In this document: one piece after another, positions 9,791-19,742 of the stretch
Position numbering within the stretch: the first letter of the stretch is position 1
How the letters are laid out: every line of letters begins with the position of its first letter
From: Geosiphon pyriformis
Taxonomy: Eukaryota > Glomeromycota > Glomeromycetes > Archaeosporales > Geosiphonaceae
Direction of reading: 5' to 3'
Assembly (NCBI GenBank): GCA_016748015.1
Contig: JAAOMT010000129.1
Span: forward strand, 248,001-312,000
Length of the DNA: 64,000 nucleotides
Notes under the pieces: generated by a model
Seen by the model: only the letters and a program-made list of their open reading frames with translations
Databases searched by the model: none
What the model was told of the DNA's origin: nothing
Position numbers and translations under genes: made by a program

Positions 9791-9957
9791 TTAGCATTCT
9801 CCTGCCCAGTGAAAATGATGAAAACAAAATTGAATTTGGAGAACCTAAAGCAACAGAAGAAATTGAAACAACACCCATCTATCTCATCAAAAATCAGCCT
9901 GCTTCACAACTCAAATACTTTAACAACAATGGACAAGGAATAAAACCAGAAAAAGCA

Positions 9958-10338
9958 CATGAAATTAATGCTGAATACGATCTACAATATTTAAAAAAAA
10001 ACACTTTGGTTCTTTAACCAAATTCTCTTACCAAAATCAATCTCAAAATTGCCCTCAAAATCCCACCAGGAGCAATGGTCCAAATTGTTTCACAATCATC
10101 ATTGGCAAACAAAAGAATTAATGTTAGAAGAGAAATCATAGATGCAGGATATACAGAAGACATTACAGTCATGTTACAAAATGAAATCAATAAACCTTTT
10201 CAGATTAAACATGCTGAAAAAATTGCTCAAGCTATTTATTTACCCTTAAGTAACATTTCGGGTTTACAATTAGTCAGTCAAAGAGAACAATTGGGAAAAA
10301 GTGGAAAAAGAACCAATGGTTTTGGTTCAACTAGATGA
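9958..10338 (+). pseudogene. G2 dUTPase-like domain of pol
   Basis: Trimeric dUTPase motifs in order: motif 1 remnant A-E-Y-D-L (9970s); motif 2 V-S-Q-S-S-L-A near 10085-10105; motif 3 E-I-I-D-A-G-Y-T-E-D-I near 10132-10164, with the catalytic Asp and Tyr kept; motif 4 K-I-A-Q-A-I near 10220; motif 5 N-G-F-G-S-T-R near 10317-10336. Departures from the family are Gly to Arg or Glu, explained by G-to-A changes. dUTPase cleaves dUTP to dUMP and would limit uracil in element cDNA. G3 carries the same domain at 58928-59392. Confidence 0.75.
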
Positions 10339-10521
10339 TTCACAGTTCCAGTAAACATAGCCCTTAATGAACAAAGTGAATCTCATCAGATTCTATGACT
10401 TCCACAACCAATTACTATTTTACCCTTTGGAGAACACCCTAAAATTTACACTTATAAAAAGCTAACAACCACACAACAAATTTTTGAGTCCAACAAACAA
10501 ATCTGCTCAGAACATAATATC

Positions 10522-12251
10522 TTGATCCCAAATATTTACATTCCAGAAGAAACAAAGAAAGTCCGAGTTACTTTTTACAATCCCAACAGTTACCCCATAG
10601 TTTTATTAAATAACTTAGAAATTAGAGTCATTCACAGTAACATCTTTCAACAAGAACTATTCCAAATAGTTTTCAATTTCTTGGAAATCATTGAATATTC
10701 ACTACCAAAAATCAACCCAAATCTCAGTTCTGAAAACTACCATGTTGTCATGGAAAAACTATCTCGAATCAACATGAGACAACTTGAATCACAACAACAG
10801 AACCAGTTTAAAGAGCTAATTGCAGAATTTGCTAATATCTTTGCTGAAAACAACAATGACTTAGAAAGAACTGATTTGGTTCAACACCAAATCTATACAG
10901 GAGATGCCAAACCAAGGCAACAACAAGCCTACCAAGTTGCTTTAGAAAGCCACCAATTTATCCAAAAAGAAGTACAACAGATGCTTAATAATGGGCTTAT
11001 TCAACCATTAATGAGTTCATGGGCCTCATCTGTGGTTTTAGTTAAAAAGAAAAATGGAAAGATATAATTTTGTGTTGATTATCAACAACTCAACAGTGTC
11101 ACTATTGGAGATGTCTACTCTTTTCCCTGAATTGATGACATGTTGGATGCCCTTGGGAAGTCCAAATACTTTTTGACATTAGATTTAGAGAGTGAATACT
11201 GGCAAGTTGCCATGGATTCCAAAGATCGTCCCAAAACAGCATTCACCACTCAAAAAGGAAATTACGAGTTCAACATAATGCCTTTTAGATTATGCAATGC
11301 ATCAGCAACATTCCAAAGACTCATGGATGTTGTTTATAAAGGCCTTCTTTGGAAATCAGTAGTTGTCTATCTTGATAATACTAATGTTTATTCACCATCT
11401 TTTGAATTACACTTAACACACCTTGGAAATCAGTAGTTGTCTATCTCAATAATACTGATGTTTATTCACCATCTTTTGAATTACACTTAACACACCTGCG
11501 AGAAGTTTTTTAACAATTATAAAAAGCAGGACTGAAACTGAACATTGAAAAATGCTACTTTAGAAAAATGAGTTTGGCCTTTCTTGGCCACATTGTGAGC
11601 AAAGATGGAATTAAACCAGATCTCAGAAAAATCAGCACTGTCAAGAACTTCAAGACTCCACAAAATATCACAGAATTGAGAAGATTTATTGGATTAGCTT
11701 CCTATTACTGAAAATTCATTAAAAAATTCTCAGAAATTGCAAAACTCTTCAACCAGTTTACTACTAAAAATGTTGAATACAAATGGACAGAAGAATACCA
11801 AAAAGCTTTTGAAATTCTCAAGAAAAAGCTGACAACAGCTCCAATTTTAGCCTATCCAGACTTCAGTAACTGATTTCGACTAGCTACAGACACTTCTTAC
11901 ACTGCCTTTGGTGTCATCTTATCACAATTAGATAACAACAGAAATGAGTGAGTAATCGCTTATACTAGCAGAACATTAAAACCAGCCAAGAAAAACTACT
12001 CTGCCACAGAACTAGAAACAGCAGCTGTAATTTGGGCCTTACACCACTTCAACTTTTATTTCAGACCTAAAGAATTTGATATTATCACTGATAATATTGG
12101 ACTCAAATGGCTTCAGAACAAAAACACCCAACTAAACGCAAAACAAACCCGATGAACAGGATTTTTAGCTAACTACCGATACATTGTACATCACAAACCA
12201 GGAAAACTCCACACCAATGTTGATTGTCTCTCAAGAATGAGACAAGATTAG
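10522..12251 (+). pseudogene. G2 reverse transcriptase and RNase H, broken
   Basis: Reverse transcriptase blocks in order: L-V-Q-H-Q-I and Q-Q-Q-A-Y (about 10870-10930), L-I-Q-P-L-M-S-S-W-A-S-S-V-V-L-V-K-K-K (about 10990-11050), F-C-V-D-Y, L-T-L-D-L-E-S-E-Y-W-Q (A block), I-M-P-F-R-L-C-N-A-S-A-T-F-Q-R-L-M, then Y-L-D-N at about 11369, where Y-x-D-D is required. A 74-bp tandem duplication (11349-11496) shifts the frame right at this motif. RNase H follows (T-D-T-S, A-T-E-L-E-T, T-D-N) and ends D-C-L-S-R-M with a TAG at 12249. TGA codons at former Arg or Trp sites occur near 11065-11130, 11708, 11870, 11948 and 12152. Confidence 0.88.
11349..11496 (+). repeat. 74-bp tandem duplication across the G2 Y-x-D-D motif
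   Basis: Units 11349-11422 and 11423-11496 begin TTGGAAATCAGTAGTTGTC and end CACTTAACACACC. They differ only in the catalytic stretch (CTTGATAATACTAATG against CTCAATAATACTGATG). As 74 is not a multiple of 3, the frame shifts. Confidence 0.9.
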
Positions 12252-12297
12252 AACATAAAACCAACACTCATTTGAATTAACAACAAGACAACAAACA

Positions 12298-13683
12298 ATG
12301 AACTCTAAAAACTACAACAATCTTAAACAATATTTGGAGACATTAACAATCTCAACAGATTGGTCTGCAGATGAAAAACACTGATTACAACAACAAGCCA
12401 AACAATACTTCTTACACAACAACATGATTTATTATCGAAACTTCAGAAACCCAGACAATTTACTCAGATTAATACAAGAACATGAAAAAGAAACCATTTT
12501 ATATAACAATCACTCAGAGTCTTTATCAGCACACTTAGGAAAAGACAGCACTACACAGAGAACACTAGAATATTACTTTTGGCCTCAAATGAAAAAAGAC
12601 ATTCATGAATACATTAAGTCTTGTGATAGTTGTTAAAGAAGAGGAAGAACTCACCCTACAGAACCTTTAAACCCAATTAAAGTTGGACAGTCTTTTGACC
12701 AAGTTGGTATCGATTTAGTCAGACCACTATCTATTACAAACCAAGAAAACCATTATATTACAGTAGCTGTAGACTATCTTACCAAATGGCCTGAAGCCAG
12801 AGCCATTCAACAAGCAGATGCAAAATCAATAGCAAACTTCATCTATGAAGACATTATTTGTAGACATGAATGCCCAATAGAACTTTTATCTGATCAAAGA
12901 ACACATTTCGTGAACAATTTAATCCAGGAAATTTGTGGATGATTTAATATCAAGAGACCATTATCTTCACTTTACCATCCACAAACAAATGGACTTGTAG
13001 AATGTTTCAACAGAATATTGTATGAATTATTAGCCAAAGTCTTAACCAATTTTGAGCAAAAATGAGATCTCTTTATTCCATCAGTGTTATTAGCATATAG
13101 AACACTAAAACAAGATACTACAAAACACACACCATTTGATTTAACCTATGAAAGGACAGCAACATTACCAATTAGTTTCACAATGGAAACATATCTAATA
13201 CAACCAATTAATAAAGACAACTTTCAGAAAACACTACAACAAAAAGCCTACACTCTGCTTAGCACGTTGGAAGGAAAACGACGAATAGCAGCCACCCATA
13301 TTAAAAACTCCCAAGCTCAACAAAAAAAACAGCATGACAACAAATTGCTTCCAGTTACCAATGAATTTAAAATCGGAAACAAAGTTCTCTTATACAGAAC
13401 TAAAGCCAAAAAACAATGGAGTGGAAAATTTGAAAACAAATGAGATAGACCATTCTTTATCCATGAAGTCCTAGGCAATAGATTATACAAGCTAAGACTT
13501 GATGACAAAATCCTAGCAAAAGTTGCACATGGAGATTGTTTGAAACACTATAATTCCAAACACAATTCTGAACCATTAATTTCACAAATTGGTACACATT
13601 TCTTTTTAATTAATTCTGAAGATATTCACCAAAATTTAGAACTAATAGTTGTCATTGAACAACCTTCCAACTTGAACACTTAA
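12298..13683 (+). pseudogene. G2 integrase, catalytic triad kept, interrupted by stops
   Basis: Starts at a new ATG (12298), 46 bases after the RNase H stop and in another frame. N-terminal H-H-C-C zinc-binding block: H-S-E-S-L-S-A-H and C-D-S-C (12510-12636). The catalytic core keeps Asp at 12712, Asp at 12892 and Glu at 13000, spacing 60 and 36 residues, as expected of a D-D-35-E integrase. A C-terminal GPY/F-like block (D-R-P-F-F-I-H-E-V-L) starts about 13444. TAA at 12634 and TGA at about 12940, 13063 and 13441 interrupt it; the last two stand where G1 and/or G3 keep Trp. It would insert the cDNA into the genome. Confidence 0.88.
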
Positions 13684-13805
13684 CTTAAAATTATTATTAT
13701 AGTTATCTCCTTATAATTTAGAAACAATCTCACAAAAACAAAGCAAAAATAACATAAAAATCTATACACCAAAAATAATTTTCTTTTATTTTCAAATCTC
13801 TTATA

Positions 13806-14393
13806 ATGACTATTCCTCAAAACATTCAACAATTATCCCAAAAACTAATGTTAGCTTTAAAAACAATACCCGAATTATCCATTACTGTTACTGAAAACCA
13901 CATTAATTATACCCAAACAAAAGTAGTTACAAATTTAGTCCCAAATTCACGAAAATATTACTCATATAAGAAGAACACAAGAAGTTATTCTGAAATTCAT
14001 CTGCCAGAACTTTTAAAGCTTGCTTTAAGAGAAAACTTAATGCTCATTTCTATTAGTATTCTACCAAATGCTACTATTCAACAAAAACTTCAACTGTGTC
14101 TTAATGAAGAAAACTACAACTATACTCCAATATATAGATATTTCTACATTGGAAAAACACTTCACAAACGAAAACGGGAGCTTACAGCAGCAAATCTTAC
14201 AAAAAAAGCTATTCAGAAACAACTTCACAACAAATTCAAGACAACAGCTGGACCTACAAACAGTTATTATAAACTAAAAGCTGCTCTTAGACTTTATAAC
14301 CTATTCCACACCTGTAAAAACGTCCTACAAAACCCAATTTTACAGTTTTTGAAGATTCAATACATTAGAAAGCTCACAGAACTGAAATTTTAA
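13806..14393 (+). CDS. G2 third ORF, 195 aa, unknown function
   Basis: An uninterrupted ATG-to-stop frame of 195 codons between the integrase stop (13681) and the 3' LTR, in an element where gag and pol are full of stops. The protein is basic and rich in Lys, Asn, Gln and Leu, with no signal peptide or membrane segment, so it does not look like an envelope protein. Short matches to the third ORFs of G1 and G3 occur in the same order: N-I-x2-L-S/A-Q near the start, I-T-V/I-x4-I-x-Y-x2-T, K-L-A-L/I, Y/F-R-x-F with G-K/Q-x-L, and L-x-N-P-x3-F-x6-R-K. I do not recognise the family. Confidence 0.65.
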   Translation: MTIPQNIQQLSQKLMLALKTIPELSITVTENHINYTQTKVVTNLVPNSRKYYSYKKNTRSYSEIHLPELLKLALRENLMLISISILPNATIQQKLQLCLNEENYNYTPIYRYFYIGKTLHKRKRELTAANLTKKAIQKQLHNKFKTTAGPTNSYYKLKAALRLYNLFHTCKNVLQNPILQFLKIQYIRKLTELKF

Positions 14394-14480
14394 CAATTTT
14401 CAGACCAAATTTCTTTAATAATTTTGGATTATTATTTGGAAATTACAGACAGTATTTGGACTTTGACAGAGCTCAGTCTT

Positions 14481-14493
14481 GAGAAGAAGGTTA
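14481..14493 (+). other. Polypurine tract before the G2 3' LTR
   Basis: GAGAAGAAGG followed by TTA, directly before the LTR start TGTTACC at 14494. It is the expected primer site for plus-strand DNA synthesis. Confidence 0.55.
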
Positions 14494-15478
14494 TGTTACC
14501 AAACAAAATTAGAGATATTGTTTAGCATGAAATTACCCTTATAAATCTTATTATTAATTAGCATATATTATTGTTTTAAATTATCACTTATTACATTAGC
14601 AAAATGTCCGAAATTATCATTTAATTAATAACCCAATTTGTACATAACACAAATGTAACCTAAGTGTGATGATTAATCATACAATACCCCGAAATATATA
14701 ATATTCAAAAGTTTGCCAAAATTTGTAGAAATTTGCCGAAATAATTGATAGTTCACTGAAATATCTAATAGTTCACAGAAATAACTTGTAGTTTGCCAAA
14801 ATATACTTTTAGTTTGTCGAAACCATAGTAAAGAAAATAGTTCAAGTTTATAGACTAGTACTACAACAAGTTGTATAAAAGAAGAGCTTTTCTCTTCGAG
14901 AAAATATATCTTACTTCAGATTTAACAATTAGAATCATTCTTTACACACAAAAACAAAATAAATATCAAATAAATTCGAAAAACCAAATTTTTTAAATTA
15001 TTGCACTTGGAAAATTCTCAAAACCCAACTGACGTTTTGAAATTAATTAGCTACCAATTTCAATAAACTGTTAGTGACTCTAGGCTTGGATCAAAAACAA
15101 TTTCCTTGACAGAATTCAATTTTCTTTTACATTTCTTTTATTTTTATTTTTATTTTCTCATTACAATTATTAGAGTAGCCTACAGACAAGATTTCTGTAA
15201 AAGAGTTGACTTTTACAGCAAAGTAACTACACATTTTTTTGTGAGCTTTCAGATGAGCAATTTCTGGGAAAGAGTTGACATTTACTACAATGTAATTACA
15301 TAAAGCAACTGGCATGGAATTGGCCATTCCATTTATAAGCCCAGCAGTTCAAATTATAGGAGATAATTTGAAGATAAAATTCAGTTATTGGAGATTCAAA
15401 CACTTCCCATAGTCATGAATTAACAGCACTACAACAAACATATAAGAGCTAAAAAGAGACCAAAAACCTCCGGTAACA
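14494..15478 (+). repeat. 3' LTR of G2 (985 bp)
   Basis: Bounded by the perfect inverted pair TGTTACC and GGTAACA. TATA box at 14874-14881. It pairs with 5529-6512. Confidence 0.92.
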
Positions 15479-16007
15479 CCGCCAACTCTTGGTACCAGAG
15501 TTTAGCCACCAGACCACAAACATTCCAACAATTCAAAACTGCCTTTTTGGGATATTTTAGCAACAATAACAGTATTAATTGTCTAGCCAATACTTTCACC
15601 ACAATCAAACAGAATAATACTAAAGCAGTCATAATATACTTAGGATGCTTTCATAGAATCCTATGCCAAATTCAAGCCATCGACACCATGTATTTCACAG
15701 AACTCCAGATTCTCAACCAGTTTATTCATGGCCTGTGCAGTAGCATTTTGCAACACATATGCCCATTAACCCAGCCAACCTTCAAGCTGCAGTCACACAT
15801 GCCAGAGATTTCAAATCAGCTGAGCTAAAAGCCAACCACACTCAAGCTGTAAATTTAGTAATAAATAAATCATCTGATTTGGATTCCAAATTGAAGCAAA
15901 TCAGTAATACCATCAATCAGAAAATCAAGGGATACTTAGCTAACAACCAACAGTCCATTTATCAATCTCCCTAAAGACACAGTAATCAGGAAAACTACAA
16001 TTGTTCC
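15479..16007 (+). pseudogene. G1 gag, 3' part
   Basis: Resumes the Gag core cut at 5528: A-N-S-W-Y-Q-S-L, then F-K-T-A-F-L-G-Y-F-S-N-N-N-S-I, matching G3 (D-T-A-N-S-W-Y-Y-S-L at about 56107). It continues through C-F-H-R-I-L-C-Q-I and the H-A-R-D-F-K-S-A-E-L block to about 15980. A frameshift lies near 15765. The zinc knuckle is missing because a deletion begins near 16000. Confidence 0.8.
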
Positions 16008-16646
16008 CGTATCAAAATAGATCCAGACAAGATAGAGATTATTAAGAACTTTCCAGTACCAAATAATCTCACAGAATTAAGAGCATTCTTGGAATTTGTG
16101 GGATACTACTACCACTTTATCAAGAACTTTTCCAAAATAATCCAACCACTACACCAACTTCAAACAAAAAACATTAAATATAAATAGACTGAAACTTAAC
16201 AAGAAGCTTTTGATATATTGAAAAGAAAGCTTATTCAAGCCCTAATACTGATTTATCCAAATTATAGCAAGCCATTCATAATCACAACCAATACATTTGG
16301 TCAAGCATTGGGAGCAGTACTATCACAGAAAAGAACAGATGGAAGAGAGCATCCAATAGCTTACACCAGTAGAAGCTTAAATCCAGCTGAAAAGAACTAT
16401 AGAACTCCAGTACTGGAACACTTAGCTATCTATTGGGCTGTCATCAAATGGAAAGAATACTTGAGTTAGAAGTTTGACATATATACTGATTACAAAGAAT
16501 TGACTTTAATCCAGAAACAAAAATTTAGAGACAATTGTTATGTCAGATAGAAAATTGAACTTTTATTATTTAATTATACAGTACATTATAAAAAAGGAAA
16601 AAAAAATGAAAATGCCGATAAATTGTTGTGAATAAGACAAATCTAA
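16008..16646 (+). pseudogene. G1 end of reverse transcriptase and RNase H
   Basis: Begins abruptly at the G3-equivalent position 60516 (block I-K-I-D-P-D-K-I-E-I-I-K-N-F), so about 3.9 kb of pol is deleted. The connection block L-T-E-L-R-A-F-L-E-F-V-G-Y-Y-Y-H-F-I follows. RNase H reads F-I-I-T-T-N-T-F-G-Q-A-L-G-A-V-L-S-Q: the first catalytic Asp is Asn, as in G3. L-E-H-L-A-I and Y-T-D-Y-K-E-L are kept. Stops replace Trp at about 16183 and Gln at about 16198. The frame ends at TAA 16644. Confidence 0.82.
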
Positions 16647-16676
16647 AAATATTCCAACCCAAAAATATAACAAAAC

Positions 16677-17185
16677 ATAAATATACAAAAATACCAACAA
16701 CTCCAATATTATATAAATACCCAATTGTTTAAGGAGAAATTATCTCAAAAGAAACAAAGAAACATAAAACAACAATCAAAATATTTTGTTAACCATCAAA
16801 ATATACTTTACTGGAAGAACAGAAAAAATTTAGATCAATTAACCAGAGTAATCACAAAATCAGAAAAAGAGACAATATTATTTAACATGCATCCAGATCC
16901 AACAGCAGAATATTTTCATAAAAAAGCAACCATAGAAAGAACCAGAAAAAGATATTATTGGCCATCAATATATTCAGACATCATTCAATATGTTCAAAAT
17001 TGTGATGCTCATCAGAGAAGAGAAGAAACAAAACTCAATGAACCACTAAGACCAATTAAAGTAAGACAACTGTTTGATTGCATTAGAATTGATTTAGTTG
17101 AACCATTAATAATAACTAGCAGAGACAACAAATACATTGCAGTAGTCATGGATTATCTTATTAAATGGCCAAAAGCAAAAGCCAT
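16677..17185 (+). pseudogene. G1 integrase, N-terminal part
   Basis: Follows the RNase H stop by 30 bases. The start codon is ATA where G3 has ATG. The zinc-binding block (H-P-D-P-T-A-E-Y-F-H and C-D-A-H, last Cys lost) and the first catalytic Asp (I-D-L-V, about 17092) are visible. The frame is cut at 17185 in the block A-K-A-I by a reversed solo LTR and resumes at 18172. Confidence 0.8.
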
Positions 17186-18171
17186 TGTTACAGATGATTA
17201 TTTAGGGTCTCAAATCAAATAACAAACTCATAACTTGGTGTTTAATTAATATAATGTTGTTGATAATATCTAAAAGTGTTGTTTTATCTGAAGATTTTGT
17301 TGTGGAGTTTTTTGTATAATAGACAAAGATTCACTATGGTTGGTTTTGGTTGATTTCTCAAGTCATTTTCCCAATTTCTGTCTTCAACATGATGGCTGGT
17401 TTAATTTGGCAGTTATGCCCTTTTGGTAAGCTATCCATTAATATATATAATTCTACTCTTATTTCTGGTCTTTTACCAGACTATTTTTGACATCAATTAC
17501 TCAGTGTTTAATTTCTTTAATCAGTAGTAAGTCAACAAACAAAAGAAAATAAAATAAAAGAAAATAAAATAAAAAGAAAATAAGAAATTAGAAATAAGCC
17601 AAGGCAATTCAAGTTAGTATCCTGTCAATAGCCATGATCAAAAGCTATTGTTCCAGTGTGGTTAAGTGTTGGATTTTATTAACATGAAGTGTTGATAAAT
17701 AGAAGAGTGATTATATTTTCAAACAAATGACAATAACATAAATTTGAAGAATTGGAGAGATCTTTTATTTATATAATTCCATTTTGGTTAATAGCAACTA
17801 TCTTTAAAATGAGAGTTAATAAATAGAGAAGAAAGGAGATTGTTCTAAATTAATAAAACTCTATTGAATTCTCCTGGAATTACTTTTTCTGCTTTTAACA
17901 CTCTCGCTATATATATATAATTTATGTTATACGAAATTCTGCACATTCATGAGCAATGTACCATAATTTCTTAAGCAATACTTATATTGCTGAGCAATGT
18001 GCCTGTAATTTCTGACAATGTGCTTATTGCTGAACAATATGCCATGATTCTCTGATAATGCTTCACATTGTTGAGCAATGTGCTCATGTGCTAAATATTA
18101 TTTTTTTATTGGTCTATTTTTTCTATCTGTTTTTCCTACTATTTTCTTGTATTTTTTTTCTATGAGTAACA
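17186..18171 (-). repeat. Solo LTR of the G1/G3 family, reversed (986 bp), in G1 integrase
   Basis: Read on the plus strand it starts TGTTACA and ends GAGTAACA, the reverse of the family ends. It is flanked by a perfect 4-bp target duplication, CCAT (17182-17185 and 18172-18175). Its TATA-like run lies near 17911-17922. Upstream of that, in LTR sense, the usual GGAATT array is replaced by another array built on TGAGCAATGTGC (17936-18095). The internal part was probably lost by LTR-LTR recombination. Confidence 0.9.
17936..18095 (-). repeat. Degenerate array of GAGCAATGTG units in the reversed solo LTR
   Basis: About five units of 25-35 bases with a GAGCAATGTGC/TTGCTGAGCAAT core, partly palindromic (TTGCTGAGCAA). 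It stands in the LTR slot that holds the GGAATTGCAGGATTCC array in sister copies. Confidence 0.7.
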
Positions 18172-19043
18172 CCATTTAAAAAGCAAATGCAGAATCTATT
18201 GCCAAATTCATTCATTAAAATTTGATCTGTCGACATGGATGTCCAAAAGAACTACTATCAGATCAAGGAACTTACTTTGTAAATAGAACATTGGCAGAAT
18301 TAAGTCAAAGATTTGGGATAAAAAGACTATTATTATCACCATACCACCCATAAACAAATGGGCTAATTGAAAGATTTAACAAAACATTGTGTGAAGCAAT
18401 TGCCAAGATCAGCCAAAAAAACCAGGACAAATGGAATTTGATTATATCAACAATATTATTTGCTTATCAAACAATGAAGCAAGACCCTATACAAGCAACA
18501 CTATTTGAATTAATATACAGTAGAACAGCAACATTACCAGTTGAGATAGAAGTCAAGACATATTCAACAGAACTAATAACAGAAGAGAATTTTCAAAGCA
18601 TATTGTTAAGAAGAACATATGATTTAATAGAGACATTAGAAAACACATGGTAAAAAGCAGCTGACAACATCCAAAAGTCACAAGAAAAACAAAAAGAAAA
18701 ACATGATAACCAACTACCAAAGAAACCAGTTGAATTCAAGATTGGAAACAAAGTACTTTTACATCATACCAAAGTGGAAAAACAATGGAGTAGAAAATTT
18801 GACCCCAAATGGGACAGACCATTTCACATAGAAGAAATTCTTGGAAATAGAGCTTATAAATTAAGATAGAACAACAAAATCTTAGCCAAAACAACATATA
18901 GTAATTGACTGAAACCATATTACTATATAGTGTTACCATCCACCAGTAATATTCCACAATTAGAAGTACAAAAAATACTAGTCCAACCAGATAAGATTCC
19001 ATGAGATCTGAAACCAATCATAATCATCAGACCAAACACATAA
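18172..19043 (+). pseudogene. G1 integrase, C-terminal part
   Basis: Continues the integrase after the solo LTR. The second catalytic Asp is in L-L-S-D-Q-G (about 18259), and the Glu in G-L-I-E-R-F-N (about 18367). Then come W-N-L-I-I-S with the Trp as TGG, an L-P-V-E-I-E-V-K-T block, and the C-terminal K-W-D-R-P-F-H-I-E-E-I-L. It ends R-P-N-T at TAA 19041. Single stops stand near 18226, 18352, 18651, 18868 and 18906. Confidence 0.83.
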
Positions 19044-19082
19044 ATTTGAACAATAAAAAAAGGATATAAAGACATAATAGAT

Positions 19083-19742
19083 GTGACAGAAGACTTCAGA
19101 AAAATGGAAATCACTGATAACATCTACTCACTAGCACAACAAATCTTCCAACTGATTCAACAACAGAGTATGGAAATTACTATCAATCAACAAACCATTC
19201 AATACCAAGATACCAGAAAGATATTCAAATACAAAAGTCAAAGAAAAACAGAAAACACTATTGACAAAATGGTTCTAAAAATAAAATTGGCAATAGAAGA
19301 ACCAACAAGTGTTACCATATATCAAGAATTGACCAAAGAAACGTGAAAATGGTGAATATACAAATTTCCGAGAAACTTTTGCTATTTTCACTTGGGACAA
19401 CACTTAAATATTTAGAACTTATACACAGATAAAACAAAATGATTATTTAACACAACAATACTACAACAACTGGAACAATTTGTGGAAAAGAACAATCTAA
19501 TAACACAAGCAAAAGCCATCTATCAATTGCATACTGGATTTTAAGACAGACTGGAAATTTTACTTAATCCGGAAATAGACTTTATTACAGTTAACCAAAT
19601 GAGAAAAATAATCAACACCCAATTTGAAGAATTACAGAACAAAATAACTCAAGTAATTCTCGAAAAAGAAGTTCAAGAAATACTCAAAGACAGAAAATTA
19701 GAGTTAGAAAATGTGGGAGATCTTGATGGAGCTCAATATTAA
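19083..19742 (+). pseudogene. G1 third ORF (219 codons with substitution stops)
   Basis: Starts 40 bases after the integrase stop and runs in one frame, with no insertion or deletion, to TAA at 19740, immediately before the polypurine tract. The first codon is GTG where G3 has ATG. Stops inside are single-base changes, mostly at codons that are Trp or Gln in G3. Features: Q-rich start, I-T-I-N-Q-Q-T-I-Q-Y, K-L-A-I-E-E, F-H-L-G-Q-H-L-N-I, L-L-N-P-E-I-D-F, M-R-K-I-I-N, and a charged coiled-coil-like end (V-I-L-E-K-E-V-Q-E-I-L-K). Function unknown. Confidence 0.72.

Larger units (their letters stand above)
5529..15478 (+). mobile_element. Ty3/gypsy element G2, near complete, nested in G1 gag
   Basis: Two LTRs of 984 and 985 bp bound gag (CCHC), protease, two Cys clusters, dUTPase-like domain, reverse transcriptase, RNase H, integrase and a third ORF; a short polypurine run precedes the 3' LTR. 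Joining the flanks restores the G1 gag frame (K-E-T-A next to N-S-W-Y). The flanking 4-mers are CTGC (5525-5528) and CCGC (15479-15482), consistent with a 4-bp target duplication carrying one transition. In-frame stops, a 74-bp duplication in the reverse transcriptase and lost catalytic residues show that it cannot move by itself. Confidence 0.9.

Noticed and set aside
13806-14393. The third ORF as an envelope gene.
   Set aside because: No signal peptide, membrane helix, cleavage site or Cys-rich ectodomain is visible; the protein is basic and hydrophilic.
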